Shown here piece by piece: positions 53,331 to 64,000 of a DNA stretch of 64,000 nucleotides. Within the stretch, counting starts at the first letter, position 1, and each line of letters starts with the position of its first letter. Source of the stretch: Stomoxys calcitrans. Taxonomy: Eukaryota > Arthropoda > Insecta > Diptera > Muscidae. The position numbers were made by a program, and so were the translations under genes. The stretch spans positions 65,314,602 through 65,378,601 of the forward strand of contig NC_081554.1 in the NCBI RefSeq assembly GCF_963082655.1, written 5' to 3'. Below the pieces are notes generated by a model. It ran no database searches. It saw only the letters and a list, made by a program, of their open reading frames with translations, and was not told the DNA's origin.

Positions 53331-54640
53331 TCCCTGGGAGCTAGAGCTGGTCAAAACCTCACCTACAAACATTTAAAATCTCCGAAATATATCTTTGTTC
53401 CCTAGAAGTTGATCGCCTGTTTTTACGTTCGCTGAAAATCCTCAATGACCAGTAGTTCAAGTCAAAGCTGTACTTGAGCAATGGCTTAAGGTAGCAAGTT
53501 TTTAGAGTTGTGAGAACCACCTGAATGTCGACATATACCCCTACACTCTCCCTTGCTCGTTGGCATTGTAATGAAAAACATGCTTCCCTAATGGCCAGTG
53601 AGCGTGCCTGACATTTTGTGCATGTTCTTAGAGAGCAATTTATTCAAAAAAATGAACAGTAAATTAATTTTAAAACTTTTAGCATACATATTTTTACACT
53701 GCAATTGTTGATAAAAATCTCACCATCTCTCCAATTCATGCCATCATTCGCACTCACCTGTAACGAAACAAAAAAAGAATGAAAAAAAACCAACCATTAG
53801 CAATGGAATTTAGGTCAAAGATATTAAAACCAAATTTAACAAAAATTATTACAACATTTTAGATAAAACTTTATGAAATTATCACCATTATTTATTTTAT
53901 GCAACAATAACAAATTACAGCGATGATAGGCATCATAATCAACTTTGCCAAAGAGCAAAAAACAACAACCGCCAGCAACAATCTTTTTGAAATTGTGCAT
54001 AAAGTGTGATTCGACAATGGACAATTTTATTTCGCTCATTTGGGTGTTTTTTTTTTCTTTCACAAAACTTTGGTCAGGCCAACTTTGCATAGCACGCTGC
54101 AAACACCAATGCGCGCTTGCTATGAATAATGTTTTTCTTTTTCATTTTGTTGCCTGCAACAATTTGTAAATTGTGGCAGCATGATGCCGGTGGTCTTTGA
54201 ATGGAACCTATGGGACGAGTGCAATATGTCCAGGCTGTACGTGGTGCTGTCCATATGGGACTAGACCGCTGCTAGATCTGGACATACGTAGAGTAGCTTT
54301 TCAAAATAATCACATAAAAATCATAAAAATAAAATGTTGTGCCGCCACAAGCATGAAATGACCGCCGACTATAGTTTGAGCATTTCGTATTGCACACGCC
54401 GTTTTGAATGCAAATTGAAGCGTAGTGGATAGCGAACAGCAATTTTGAAATGTTTAGAGGACACCCTACTCACATAGAGAGACATAGAATTTTGTATGGT
54501 ATTTCAAAAAAGAATTCAACCCAAACAAACTTGGAATGGGGCAGAAACTTAAAAAAATATTTTTTAAGTGCTAAAAAATTATCCATTGATAAAGAATCGT
54601 TCATTGAGCATAAAACTATATAAGCATAAAACAATATGAA
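53331..54640. other. Unassigned sequence
   Basis: Mixed then AT-rich sequence without supported genes, RNAs or repeat-family matches. Could be unique host DNA. Confidence 0.4.
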
Positions 54641-54645
54641 TACTA

Positions 54646-54871
54646 TTGGGTTGCCCAAAAAGTAATTGCGGATTTTTTAAAAGAAAGTAAATGCATTTTT
54701 AATAAAACTTAGAATGAACTTTAATCAAATATACTTTTTTTCTAAAGCAAGCTAAAAGTAACAGCTGATAACTGACAGAAGAAAGAATGCAATTACAGAG
54801 TCACAAGCTGTGAAAAAATTTGTCAACGCCGACTATATGAAAAATCCGCAATTACTTTTTGGGCAACCCAA
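54646..54871. mobile_element. Mariner-type MITE, complete
   Basis: A 226-bp element with perfect 32-bp terminal inverted repeats starting TTGGGTTGCCCAAAAAGTAA, flanked by TA on both sides (54644-54645 and 54872-54873). TA target and TIR design fit Tc1/mariner. No transposase. Internal CAGCTGATAACTGACAG and GTCAACGCCGACTATATG. A solo right end of the same family is at 42365-42414. Confidence 0.92.
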
Positions 54872-54884
54872 TAAAAAGTAAACT

Positions 54885-55457
54885 CGAAAAAGGAAATCCT
54901 TTATTGTGTCCCCACTTAAGTGCCAGCGTCTGTTAGCCGCGAAAGTCGGGCAATGACATAGGAGATGCTCGAACGTCTCGTAATCTTCGCCACATGCCAT
55001 CACTTGCCGCACCGATTTCGCATTAGCGTGCTCGTAATCCTTTGTGTCCTGTTATGATACCGAGAGTTATTCCCAATTCCATTCGGCAATATCCTCGCCT
55101 TCTCACGATTTCGTCGACCTACCTACCGTTTCGTTTGTTCCACAGTGTTACATGCGTTTGTAGCCCACGGCCTGAACTCGACTCGACCCGAAAGGCTTCA
55201 CGTTAACCAAATTTATTGTCGGCAATCCTCTGGCCTTCCCTGCCAAAACGTCTGCTCTTTCATTCCCACCTACTTCGCTATGGTCCAGCACTCAAACGAT
55301 GCGGATCGTTAAACTCATTATTATTGCTCCGTCCTTTTTGTTATTGCTCTGATGGCCTTCAGTCCGTGAATATGTTCTCACTTAACGTCCTCGCATTAAT
55401 ATCACACCACCTAACACATTCCGAGATCGCCCGGATCTCCGCCTGCAGGACCGTATT
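54885..55457 (-). mobile_element. Antisense LOA-like 3' fragment
   Basis: Reverse of the zinc-knuckle (CCACTTAAGTGCCAGCGTCT, CACTTGCCGCACCGATTTCG) and RNase H regions (GCTATGGTCCAGCACTC), ending at GCCTGCAGGACCGTATT where the transposase remnant starts. Confidence 0.78.
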
Positions 55458-56015
55458 TCATTTCTGGCTTCGTCAATAAGCAAAATATGCGTTAGTGGTC
55501 AGACAGCAATCCACACGTACTCCATGAACCATCATTGCATACCGAAAAAAATAACGGTTTGATGCGGTTTATGGGCCGGCGGCGTCATTGGGCCGTACTT
55601 CTTCCAGGATGATCAAGATCAACACGTTCCTATGAATAGGAATCGCTACCGTTCTATGATAACAGAATATTTTGAACCTAATTGGATTGTATGGACTAGG
55701 AAGACATGTGGTTCCAACAGTCACACAGCAAATGTCCAATCAATTTATTGGAAACCAAGTTTGGAGAACGTGCTATCTCACGAAATGCTCCAGTCCATTG
55801 GCCGCCGTTAAACTAATTCCTGTTAGGCTACGTCAAGTCCATGGTACGATTATCAAACGCTAAATTGCAGCAGTATCGACCGATTTATGATTTAAAAACG
55901 TCGAAAATTGGCTTCAGCGTGTGGACTTATGCCAACGTGCCCGGAGTGGCCATGTAAAAGTAATCGAGTTCCATACAGAATGGTATCGAACGTACTTTCA
56001 CAAAAATAATAACTT
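55458..56015 (+). pseudogene. Tc1/mariner-type transposase remnant
   Basis: Frames pieced by eye show HFWL, VNKQNMR, KITVWCGLWAGGVIGPYFFQ, NRNRYRSMITEYFEPNW, SHTANVQSIY and WPP, and a C-terminal block with CQRARSGH near 55935. Same superfamily as the 19.9-kb remnant but a distinct lineage. The N-terminal half with the first catalytic Asp is missing and stops interrupt the rest. Confidence 0.7.
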
Positions 56016-56393
56016 ATTGAAAACCCCGATATTAGGATTTTTGCTTACCCTAGTCTACCCAATATTGAGAGAGTCAGTGATGGTCTCGTCGTTGGCCACC
56101 TGTTCCTTTGGTGGTATTGAGTCACCTGCCACTGCGCGGCCTGATGTCTCAATATGAAGATTCTTGCCTATCCTAGTCTTCCCAATCTTGAAAAAATACA
56201 GCCTTGCCCCCGTAGTAAGCCATGTCTTTAGTCTTAGCCAAACTTGTCACGGAGACTTAAGCAATGCCCACCACAAGGTGAGTTCCTTCGTCCTTCTCTT
56301 CCCTGTGGAAGACCACCCTCCAATACCGACGTAAAAACGTCCGACTCTTCCGCAATTGTTAGTCTGACGAAATCCGACACAGGGGGGCATTTT
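56016..56393. other. Unassigned sequence
   Basis: Contains two diverged copies of a phrase with CCTAGTCTACCCAATATTGA and CCTAGTCTTCCCAATCTTGA about 120 bases apart. No recognised protein on either strand. Confidence 0.4.
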
Positions 56394-58028
56394 ATAGCCA
56401 CTCCTATGGGTGACCACCTTAAATTACCTTTTACGGATTCTGACTGAGTAGGGATTTGAATCCGTCTGCTATGCAGACAATTTAATTTTACATCTAGGGG
56501 GTAAGAAACCGGACCATCTATGCAGAAGGCCCGAAAGGGTGTTGCAGATGGCATCATTATATAGGCATATAATTAGGGGTCTCAATGTTAATCCAGAAAA
56601 GACTGAAATCTGCTCGTTAACGAGGAAAACGAAGGTGGGCCAATGTGACGCACCCCGTTTCCTCAATAGAACGATTTCGATATTTGGCAAGGTCAAATAC
56701 TTAGGTGTGATCTTGAACAGGATACTGAATAGGGAGTGTCACATTCAAGAGCGTACCAAGAAAGCTACAGATGTTGGGCACTATTCAGAGGGACCGTAGG
56801 CTCTATAGGAGCGTGATAGTTTCAACACTTTCACACGCTTAAGTAGTTTGGTGGACTGCGATGAAGAAAATGTGCAACGTAACAGGTTGATAGACCATGT
56901 TGTCCTGGCAAAGGCGGAGCAATGAGGACCACGCCCACTAGGCCACTGGAGACTATTCTAGATATCCGACCCATAGGCATACAGATTAAGTGTTACAAAG
57001 CCACTGTGGCTGTGAGACTAAAGGCGATGGGAGACTGTATAGATGATAGGAGCGGCTCATACCATCGCGGTAAAATCGAGGCGACGATAGGAAACCTGGA
57101 AGGAAAGGAATAGGCACTTATACCAGAAGTTCAGTCTGGAATTGACGGAACCCTGGTATTGCCATCTGAAAGATCATGCTGTATAGATGAATCAAAGCTA
57201 GAGGATAGAGTGGTCCTGGGTTCTACATTGAGAACCCAGGGACTAAGATATGTTTTAGATTGCCTGACCATAATGCGATAGGTGAGCGAGGTAGTGCGGT
57301 GTTAACGCGAGGACGTTAACGGTAACGGTAAGGTTCCGAACAGTCTTGGAGTGTAAGAAGATTAACGCCTTCTCTGAGGACGATCCACATCGTTGGGTGC
57401 TGGGCCATAACGGAGAAAGGGTGAATGAAAGGGCAGACGATTTAGGGGTGAAGGCCACTGATCTGCCGTCAATAAACTTGGTCAACACGAAGATTTTGGG
57501 ATCGAGGCAGTCCGAGTTAAGGAAGTGGGCGACGAATGTACATGCAACATTGTGGAACAGCAAAGCCATCGGTAGGACGGCGAAAATCGTATGGGGGATC
57601 CAGATCGTGAGAAGACGAGGCTATTACTGAAGGGAAGTAAGAAGGAGGTCAGTATAGCTATTGGTATGATAACGGGACACATAGGTCTACAAGCTCATTT
57701 ATGTAAGATCGGGGCGGCAAGTGATAGCATGTGTAGGGCATGCGAACAAGATGATGAGACGTTGGAGCATTTCCTTTGTCATTGCCTGGCTTTCGCGTCT
57801 AACAGATACCGGTACTTAGGTGGGGACACAATACCAGACATGAACCAACTTGGGTGCGAGGGATGGAAAACAATTAAGGATTTTGTAAGAAGCACTGAAT
57901 TCCAAACTTAAAATTTTTTTTTTCGGGGTTACTTTATAGTTTTCAGAGCGCCTTTTACTGGCTTAGGTGTATGTCCATAGTGGCATGAGTCAGATTAATA
58001 TCTGCACCTCTTTTCAACCTTACCTAAC
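56394..58028 (+). mobile_element. LOA-like copy, RT palm to 3' tail
   Basis: RT palm with YADN for YADD (about 56470), GLNVNPEKTEICSLTRKTK, KVKYLGVILNRILNREC, RTTPTRPLETILDIRPIG, RNase H remnants (VLGHNGERVNERADDLGVK for the last motif), and a readable C-terminus 57591-57911 with ITGHIGLQAHLCKIGAA, a MCRAC...LEHFLCHC knuckle (C-x2-C-x8-H-x4-C) and YRYLGGDTIPDMNQLG. 3' region ends CAACCTTACCTAAC. Best 3' end of the family here. Confidence 0.85.
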
Positions 58029-58046
58029 ATGTTGAGGTGTTTCGAT

Positions 58047-58395
58047 GCCACCGTAGCGCAGAGGTTAGAATTTCCGCCGATGACGCTTAGAGCCTGGGTT
58101 CGATTCCTGTCGAGAATAACAGAAAAAAATTACCAGCTTTGGTTTTCCCATCTGGCAATGAGGACCACGCATTGTTGGCGACAATTGTGTATCATTTGGT
58201 ATGGCAGCTATGTAAAAACTTCTCCCCAAAGAGGTGTCTCACTTCGCCACGCCGTTCGGACTCGGCTATAAAAATAGGTGGTCCCTTATCATTAAACTTA
58301 AAACTTTAATCGGACAGCATTCATTGATATGGAAAAAGTTTGCCCCTGTTCCTTAGTGGAATGTTCATGGGCAAATTAGCATTTGCAACCACTGC
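58047..58395 (+). repeat. SINE-1 copy
   Basis: GCCACCGTAGCGCAGAGGTT (A box), GGGTTCGATTCCTGTCGAGA (B box), CCCAAAGAGGTGTCTCACTT, GTTTGCCCCTGTTCCTTAGT, GGGCAAATTAGCATTTGCA. It begins about 20 bases after the LOA-like tail. Confidence 0.87.
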
Positions 58396-59220
58396 GGTCC
58401 GATGATCAAGTGGAATCTTACGGGATGCACTGCAAATATCGATGACTTCAAAAGTCAGCTTATCTCAGTTGTACTTCCTTGCCTTGGTCTAAGGGGGCTG
58501 CTACCTTTCTTCCAGCGACCTTCTTCCCCTTTGTGTTGGCGATGGTATCATTTTGAAAGTCATAGTTCGCCGTGAACACTCAGGGGCCGTGCGAGCTTCG
58601 TTCGTTTATGTTAGTTAGAGTGGCAAGGCACCCACACCTACACAGATAAAAATAATTTTGAAAAACAACAAGTTTTGCCGAAAAAACGACGACGAAATTT
58701 GTTAATTTTTCTGCAATAATTTATTTAGAATCTCAGCAACCGAAAGTACAAATTAGCTGTTGATACGTACTCCGCACTCTTTGCAAACCAACATATAACA
58801 ACAACAGCAATATATCCATAAGCTAGACGAAAAACCATTTAACCAGCCACCACATGTGCTTTGCAGCACAATTTCGGTGGGGTGGTGCTTTGTATTTTTG
58901 TTCGGCTCGCGCGGCTTGTCTCGTTGTTTGCTGTTCTCGGGTTTTTTTCCGTCACCCTCTCTCTGCCATTTTTTTAATTTTATTAATTTTGCGCGTCGCA
59001 TGATTGAACTCATGATCTTATGTTTAGTAGTCTCGCACGTGTTCTCTAGCCTACCGACATCATTTTGTTAATGATGAAATAACTCTAAAAGATTTATTGC
59101 ACAGTAATAAGTCTCTTAATCAAAATCAATTTTAAAAAAATTAAAAATTTTTTTGAAATACATATTTTTTTTGCCGAATTTTCTAAAATTAGTTTAGAGA
59201 AAAAATAAAAAAAATTTTGA
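58396..59220. other. Unassigned sequence
   Basis: No supported gene or repeat. AT-rich after 58640; several A/T runs near 59120-59215. Confidence 0.4.
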
Positions 59221-59224
59221 CCAG

Positions 59225-59290
59225 CCGGGGGATTTGAACCTGGGTTTGCAAGTACTCAATGGTATTGGAGTCTTGTCTATTACAAAGAAT
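59225..59290 (-). repeat. Possible tRNA-derived fragment
   Basis: The minus strand contains CCCAGGTTCAAATCCCCCGG, a plausible T arm and B box, but acceptor and anticodon arms do not fold convincingly. Probably a SINE head, not a tRNA gene. Confidence 0.35.
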
Positions 59291-59337
59291 TTGTTGAAAA
59301 TCCACACATTTTCAATTATTTTGTTCATCTACATATA

Positions 59338-60277
59338 CACCCAGAAAAATTAGTCTGCTGATATCAGCAAAAACTGTCTGCTGATATCAGCAAACACTGT
59401 CTGCTGACATTAAATTAAATATTTAAACTTTTTCAAATAGAAAACATTAGTCATAGAAAAACAAAATTACAAGCAAATCGAGTAATAATGGCGCCCTCCA
59501 GAGGCTCAAAAAGTCAAACTGAGAGATCGGTTGATATGGCAGCTATATCAGTTAATATACCGATGTAGACCATACATGGAATAGTAGTTGGAAGTGATAC
59601 CAAAATACCACGTGCAAAATTTCAGCCAAAACGGATAAGAATTGCGCCCTCTAGAAGCTGAAGAAGTCAAGACCTAAGATCGGTTTATATGGCAGCTATA
59701 TCAAAACATGGACCGATTTGGCCCATTTACAATACAATCCCAACCGATCTGCACTAATAAAAAGTATTTGCGAAAAATTTTAAGCGCTTAGCTTCACTCC
59801 TTCGAAAGTTTGCCTGCGGACGGATGGACATGGCTAGATCGACTCAGAACGTCGAAACGATCAGGAATATTTTTACATTATGGGGTCTTAGACGCATATT
59901 TTGAGGTGTTACAATCCAAAGGACGAAATTAGTATACCCCCATCCTATGGTGGAGGGTATAAGAATTTGCCAATTTCAGGCGAACATTTTTTGTTTAAAA
60001 GTATAATAGTAGTAATTATTTTGTCTGCTGTTATTTCAATTCGATCAAGAATTAGCAAATTGTAAAAAATTTAAATTATATGCTTGCAAAATTGAAAAAC
60101 AAAATGGAATATACAAATTTTTGAAATATTTACGACATTTTTCATCTTTCTGAATTGAAAACAGTAGAAAATTTTTGATGTTTTAGCAACAAATTACTGC
60201 TGTCCCATTTTTAGCAGACTTTTTGCTGTTTCAGCAAACTTTTTTGCTGTTTTTACTAACAAATTTCTATGAGTGTA
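59338..60277. mobile_element. Candidate TIR element with nested family A copy
   Basis: Left end TACACCCAGAAAAATTAGT and right end (reverse complement) TACACTCATAGAAATTTGTT are similar but imperfect. Just inside the left end TGCTGATATCAGCA, a perfect 14-base palindrome, occurs twice, 29 bases apart; inside the right end TTTGCTGTTTCAGCA and AGCAGACTTTTTGCTG repeat the theme. A family A1 copy (59455-59962) lies within. No transposase frame; target duplication unclear. Confidence 0.5.
59455..59962 (+). repeat. Family A1 copy, head missing
   Basis: Two units (GCGCCCTCCAGAGGCTCAAA, GATCGGTTTATATGGCAGCT), GATGGACATGGCTAGATCGA and the full terminus ATACCCCCATCCTATGGTGG, AGGGTATAAG. The hairpin end is absent. 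Confidence 0.75.
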
Positions 60278-60299
60278 ATAGGGGCGGACAACATGCTAC

Positions 60300-60760
60300 A
60301 GTACGATGCCAGCAACGGTCTTTGGAGTCCATTTTGAGGCTACTCCAATATGGGTTTAAAATTTTTGCGTAATAGGTAGTACCTATTCCGAGATATAGAT
60401 ATTTTTCTTTGAGAATGCAAGGGCGTGTGCTAAGGTCAACGACGGGTTCTCTCTGAAAAAAAAATTTTGACAAAATTTTTTGGGTCATTTTGAGCCTTCT
60501 CCTGAAAGTCTTTACAATTTTGCCTATTAGATAGTATCTATTCCGAGATACATATATTTATCTTTGAGAAGGAGAATGAAAGCGCGTCCGCTTTGTTCAA
60601 CGGCGGGTTCTCTCTGAAAAAAAAATGTTGACAAAATTTCCTGTGAAAATTTAATTTTGACAAAATTTCCTGTGGAAATGAAATTTTGATAAATTTCTTT
60701 TTGGAAGGCAATTTTGATAATTTTCTTATTGGAAGGCAATTTTGACAAATAAATTGTAAG
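60300..60760. repeat. Tandem duplication with AATTTTGACAAAATTT-type units
   Basis: Two units of about 175 bases: TATTCCGAGATATAGATATT or near and GGGTTCTCTCTGAAAAAAAA occur at about 60385-60460 and again 60540-60625. Right of them short units (CAATTTTGACAAATTTC-like) continue to 60760. Confidence 0.7.
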
Positions 60761-60779
60761 GAAATGAATATCATATGAG

Positions 60780-62590
60780 AATTTCCCGACTCAGGTTAAC
60801 TTCGTTAATTGTTCAGACCATTACCTACTACAACATAAAATATAAAAGGTCCTACCACACCCATTGGGGCATACAATCTTATCTTCTTAACAAAACAACT
60901 AGTCTCTCATTTGTCACAACGATATCTTAGCCACGATGATTACTCAATGGTTTATTGTAGCGTGCAAACAAATCATAAAAAGGCCATAATAAGGCAAAAG
61001 TAGGATAACATACATATAATTTGCCATTAAAACATAAAAAACCTGATCACACGCTGATCATGAGCTTGCAATTTCAATTGGAGCATTTTCCAATGCAACA
61101 CCATATCAACCCCTCCCACTTTAAGCTAAGAACACAAAAAACCAAAACAACCATAACATTGTCAGAAGTGTTGGCACGCTATTAACTTTAGTGTCAACCC
61201 AACCATTTAGGTGAGGTGTGCCAGCACACCCACTTCGAGAAGGGAAAGAATAACAAGAATCTGAAAATTCTTTAAAATTTTTGGAAAGGAAAAGTTTAGA
61301 CTTCTAGAGTAACATAAAGGAAAAAATATTTTGAATAACAATAGCTAGAGCGCATATTTTCTAATCCTTGTAGATAATCCCTACCAAATTTTAGAGTCAG
61401 TTAAAAAGATTTTTATATTCTTTTTTTTCCAATTTTTTGAATTAATGGCCTCTATTAGTTGTGCTACATTTTCCCCCTTATTTGTTATGATTTATGACTA
61501 AGCTTTTAATATTTTTTCTGCATTTTTTTTTCGCAAAGCACACAACATTGCCGACATAAGAAATGTTGTTACAATAATAAATTACAATGTCTATAGATAG
61601 TCAATATATAGAAAGAGAATTTATGAGTTCACAAAAGGTTGCCAAGATAATGTCATAAATATGGGAATGGCAAGCTACTGCCAATCTATGCCAATATTTG
61701 GGTTGTTTCACGAATCATAGAGATCGTGCCTTATAATTAAATTTCAGATAGATTATTGATTGGTAACATTTTATTCGCTCTTGACAATGAGGAAAAAACT
61801 ATTGCATGAACAAAATAGGGAGGATTAATGAAAAGTGGGAGACACCTCGAAACTTGGTGTCAGAGATTTTAGAATGAGCGCAGGAGATCGAGGCGCTTGG
61901 AACGCTTTTCTACGTTCGGCTAGTGGAACAAATGTTCTGTCATAGCCAATTAAATAAAGAAAAGAAAGTGAAAACAAGGAATAAAATAATCCATTTTCTT
62001 TGGAAGGTAATTCCATACTACTTGTCCTTCAGGAAAGTTCTCTATTTCGATTGCGAATCTTCGCAAATTATTCAACTTTGTCTCCATTACTGGCAGCGCC
62101 AATTTCCATTCAAAATTCAATAATCCCCTCAATGTATTATTTAAATGACTCATAACAACGTAATTCGATTGCGAATTACAGCCACATATTGAATGAATAA
62201 ATTTGGCCTTGCAGCAATTAAAAAAAAAAAGTAAGCAGGAAAAACGATGACATTAAAACGTATTTAAGTCATAATTCATATAACGAATCCTAAATGACCA
62301 ACTTATGAAGAGCACGTTCGTTTATTCAAATAAATCTTAATGGATTGCAAAAAAGTGAGTAGCAAACATAAAAAGAAGGGAAACTATGGACAGCGTTATA
62401 ATCCAAAGAAGGAATGCTTTCTGTAAGTAGTCGAGTCGGCCAAGTGAAGCATGCAGATATCAGCTGTCAGATTTTCAGTATTCTGCTGAAAGTTGGTAAC
62501 TAAAGTTGTAGTTTTTTTATATGTATTTGCACCTCTCTAAGACACCCTTAACCGAACTTATTTCTAAACACAAAACTTCCATTCTATGTG
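60780..62590. other. Unassigned sequence
   Basis: AT-rich; short frames near 61923-62123 have no motif. No RNA or repeat-family match seen. Confidence 0.4.
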
Positions 62591-62591
62591 A

Positions 62592-62996
62592 GAGAACATG
62601 TAGCAAAAACTGCACCTTGCACTGAAAAAAAGTTTGCTCAAAATTTAAGATTTTTCCTTATTCGTAGGATTTTAGCAATGAAAACGAGCCAAAAAATCAA
62701 AACTTTTATATAAAGATGCTATTTTATCAAGCCGATTGGTTTTTAAATATTTTTAAAGAACAGAGGTATCATATCAATAAACAAGTAAAAGTAAAAGAGA
62801 ACATGTAGCAAAAACTGCAACTTGCACTGAAAAAAAGTTTGCTCAAAATTTAAGATTTTTCCTTATTCGCAGGACTTTAGTAATGAAAACGAGCCAAAGA
62901 ATCGAAACTATTAAATAAAGATGCTATTTTATCAAGCCGATTGGTTTTTAAATATTTTTAACGAACAGAGGTATCATATCATAAAACAAGTAAAAA
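62592..62996 (+). repeat. 205-bp tandem duplication abutting family A2
   Basis: GAGAACATGTAGCAAAAACT begins at 62592 and again at 62797 (offset 205). Both units end with AACAAGTAAAA; in the first this is followed by the second unit, in the second by the family A2 hairpin. Confidence 0.88.
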
Positions 62997-64000
62997 GGCG
63001 ATAAGTTCGGCCGGGCCGAACTTTGAATACCCACAATCTCGAGTATATATGTAAACCACCTTTCGTCAAAATCCAGTGAAAAATTCATAATTTATGCCCC
63101 CATAGCAGCTTTATCGAAATATGATCCGATTTGGATCAAAGGAGATGGAGAGGCCGACACGGAGATAAAGAGGTCTAATAAGTACAAGTCATTGTTCAAT
63201 TTTGTAGAACAAAATATTGATCTGTTTGGCAGCTATATCCAAATATAGACCGATCTGAAACATAGACCATACGGATGTCGAAAAGTCTAACATAAGTCAC
63301 TGAGTCAAATATCAGCGAAATCGGATTATAAATGTCCTGTTTATGGAGCCAAGACTTTAAATCGAGAGATCGGTCTATATGGCAGCTACATTCAAATCTG
63401 CACCGATCTGGGCAAAATTCAAGAGGGCTGTTGAAGGGCCTAACGCAACTCACTGTTCCAAATTTCAGCAAAATCGGATAATAAATGTGGCTTTTATGGG
63501 TCCAAAATCTTAAATCGAGAGGTCTATATGGCAGCTATATCCAAATTTGAACCGATATGGGGTAAATTGCAGAAAGCTGTCGAAGAGCCTAACGCAACTA
63601 ACTGGCCCAAGAGGACGCAACTAACCGGCGAAAGAGGACAATAAATGCGCCTTTTATGGGCCAAAACGCTTATGTCGAAAAATCGGTCTATATTAAAATC
63701 TGTACCGACCATTAATGCGCCTTTTATGGACACAAAGCCCTTAATCGAAAGATCGGTCTATATGACAGCTATATCCAAATCTGGACCGATCAGTGCCATA
63801 TTGCAGAAGGATGTCGAAGGGCCTAACACAACTCACTGTCTAAAATTTTGGCGACATCGGACAATAAATGCGCCTTTTATGGGCCCAAAACCTTAAATCA
63901 AGAGATCGGTCTATATGACAGCTATATCCAAATCTGAACTGATCTAGGCCAAATTGAAGGAGGATGTCCAAGGCTCTAACACAACTCACTGTCCCAAATT
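62985..64000 (+). repeat. Family A2 element, runs off the window
   Basis: AACAAGTAAAAAGGCGATAA, then a perfect palindrome arm pair AAGTTCGGCC-G-GGCCGAACTT (63003-63023), TACCCACAATCTCGAGTATA, and at least five units of 130-170 bases with GATCGGTCTATATGGCAGCT and ATGTCGAAGGGCCTAAC. The far end lies beyond base 64000. Confidence 0.85.

Noticed and set aside
1..64000. A host metabolic, defence or toxin gene system
   Set aside because: No frame outside mobile-element sequence has a recognisable domain; all long coding signals trace to retroelements or transposases.

Overview
The window is eukaryotic, intergenic and dominated by transposable elements. The only functional-looking host gene I can support is one tRNA-Gly(GCC) at 37.2 kb; I find no host protein-coding gene. 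It is AT-rich, with non-LTR retrotransposons carrying RNase H, Penelope-like and errantivirus remnants, Tc1/mariner-type pieces, and a hairpin-ended repeat with a GGCCGGGCC core. From memory these repeats resemble those of muscid flies (Stomoxys, Musca and relatives), so I infer a calyptrate dipteran; the species cannot be proven from the sequence. A 200-base run of N (40863-41062) marks a draft assembly. Names such as LOA-like, LINE-2, LINE-3, LINE-4, families A, C and D, SINE-1 and SINE-2 are working labels used here. Layout. 0.3-2.3 kb: family C array and a LINE linker remnant. 3.2-7.4 kb: LOA-like copy, Penelope-like GIY-YIG remnant, two LINE-3 3' ends. 7.6-10.1 kb: family A copy, SINE-2, and a LINE-2 copy with an inverted 5' part. 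10.9-14.4 kb: second family C array, family A pieces, a foldback and a family D piece. 16-19.7 kb: antisense LINE-2 and LOA-like copies, the latter split by a family A element and a SINE-1. 19.9-20.5 kb: broken transposase. 20.6-21.2 kb: 29-bp minisatellite. 21.3-24.5 kb: an errantivirus-type provirus with two apparently identical LTRs, PBS, PPT and 4-bp target duplication, but with env as its only gene. 25.5-34.9 kb: SINE-1, LINE-2, family D and family A copies. 34.9-36.8 kb: third family C region. 37.2 kb: tRNA-Gly. 38-43.6 kb: LOA-like, family A, a 424-bp TIR element, SINE-2. 43.6-45.7 kb: a three-unit tandem LINE-4 RT array. 46.5-51.3 kb: family A and LOA-like copies. 51.4-53.3 kb: SINE-1 cluster. 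54.6-58.4 kb: a mariner-type MITE, LOA-like copies, a second transposase remnant, SINE-1. 59.3-64 kb: a TIR element, tandem repeats and a family A2 array that runs off the end. Nothing works together as a host operon or pathway. The non-autonomous elements (SINE-1, family A, MITE) presumably depended on enzymes supplied elsewhere, and every LINE and transposase copy seen here is truncated, frameshifted or rearranged. The strongest second-look items are the env-only provirus, the structural definition of family A, the LINE-2 5' inversion, the LINE-4 tandem array, and the 424-bp TIR element with a 9-bp target duplication.
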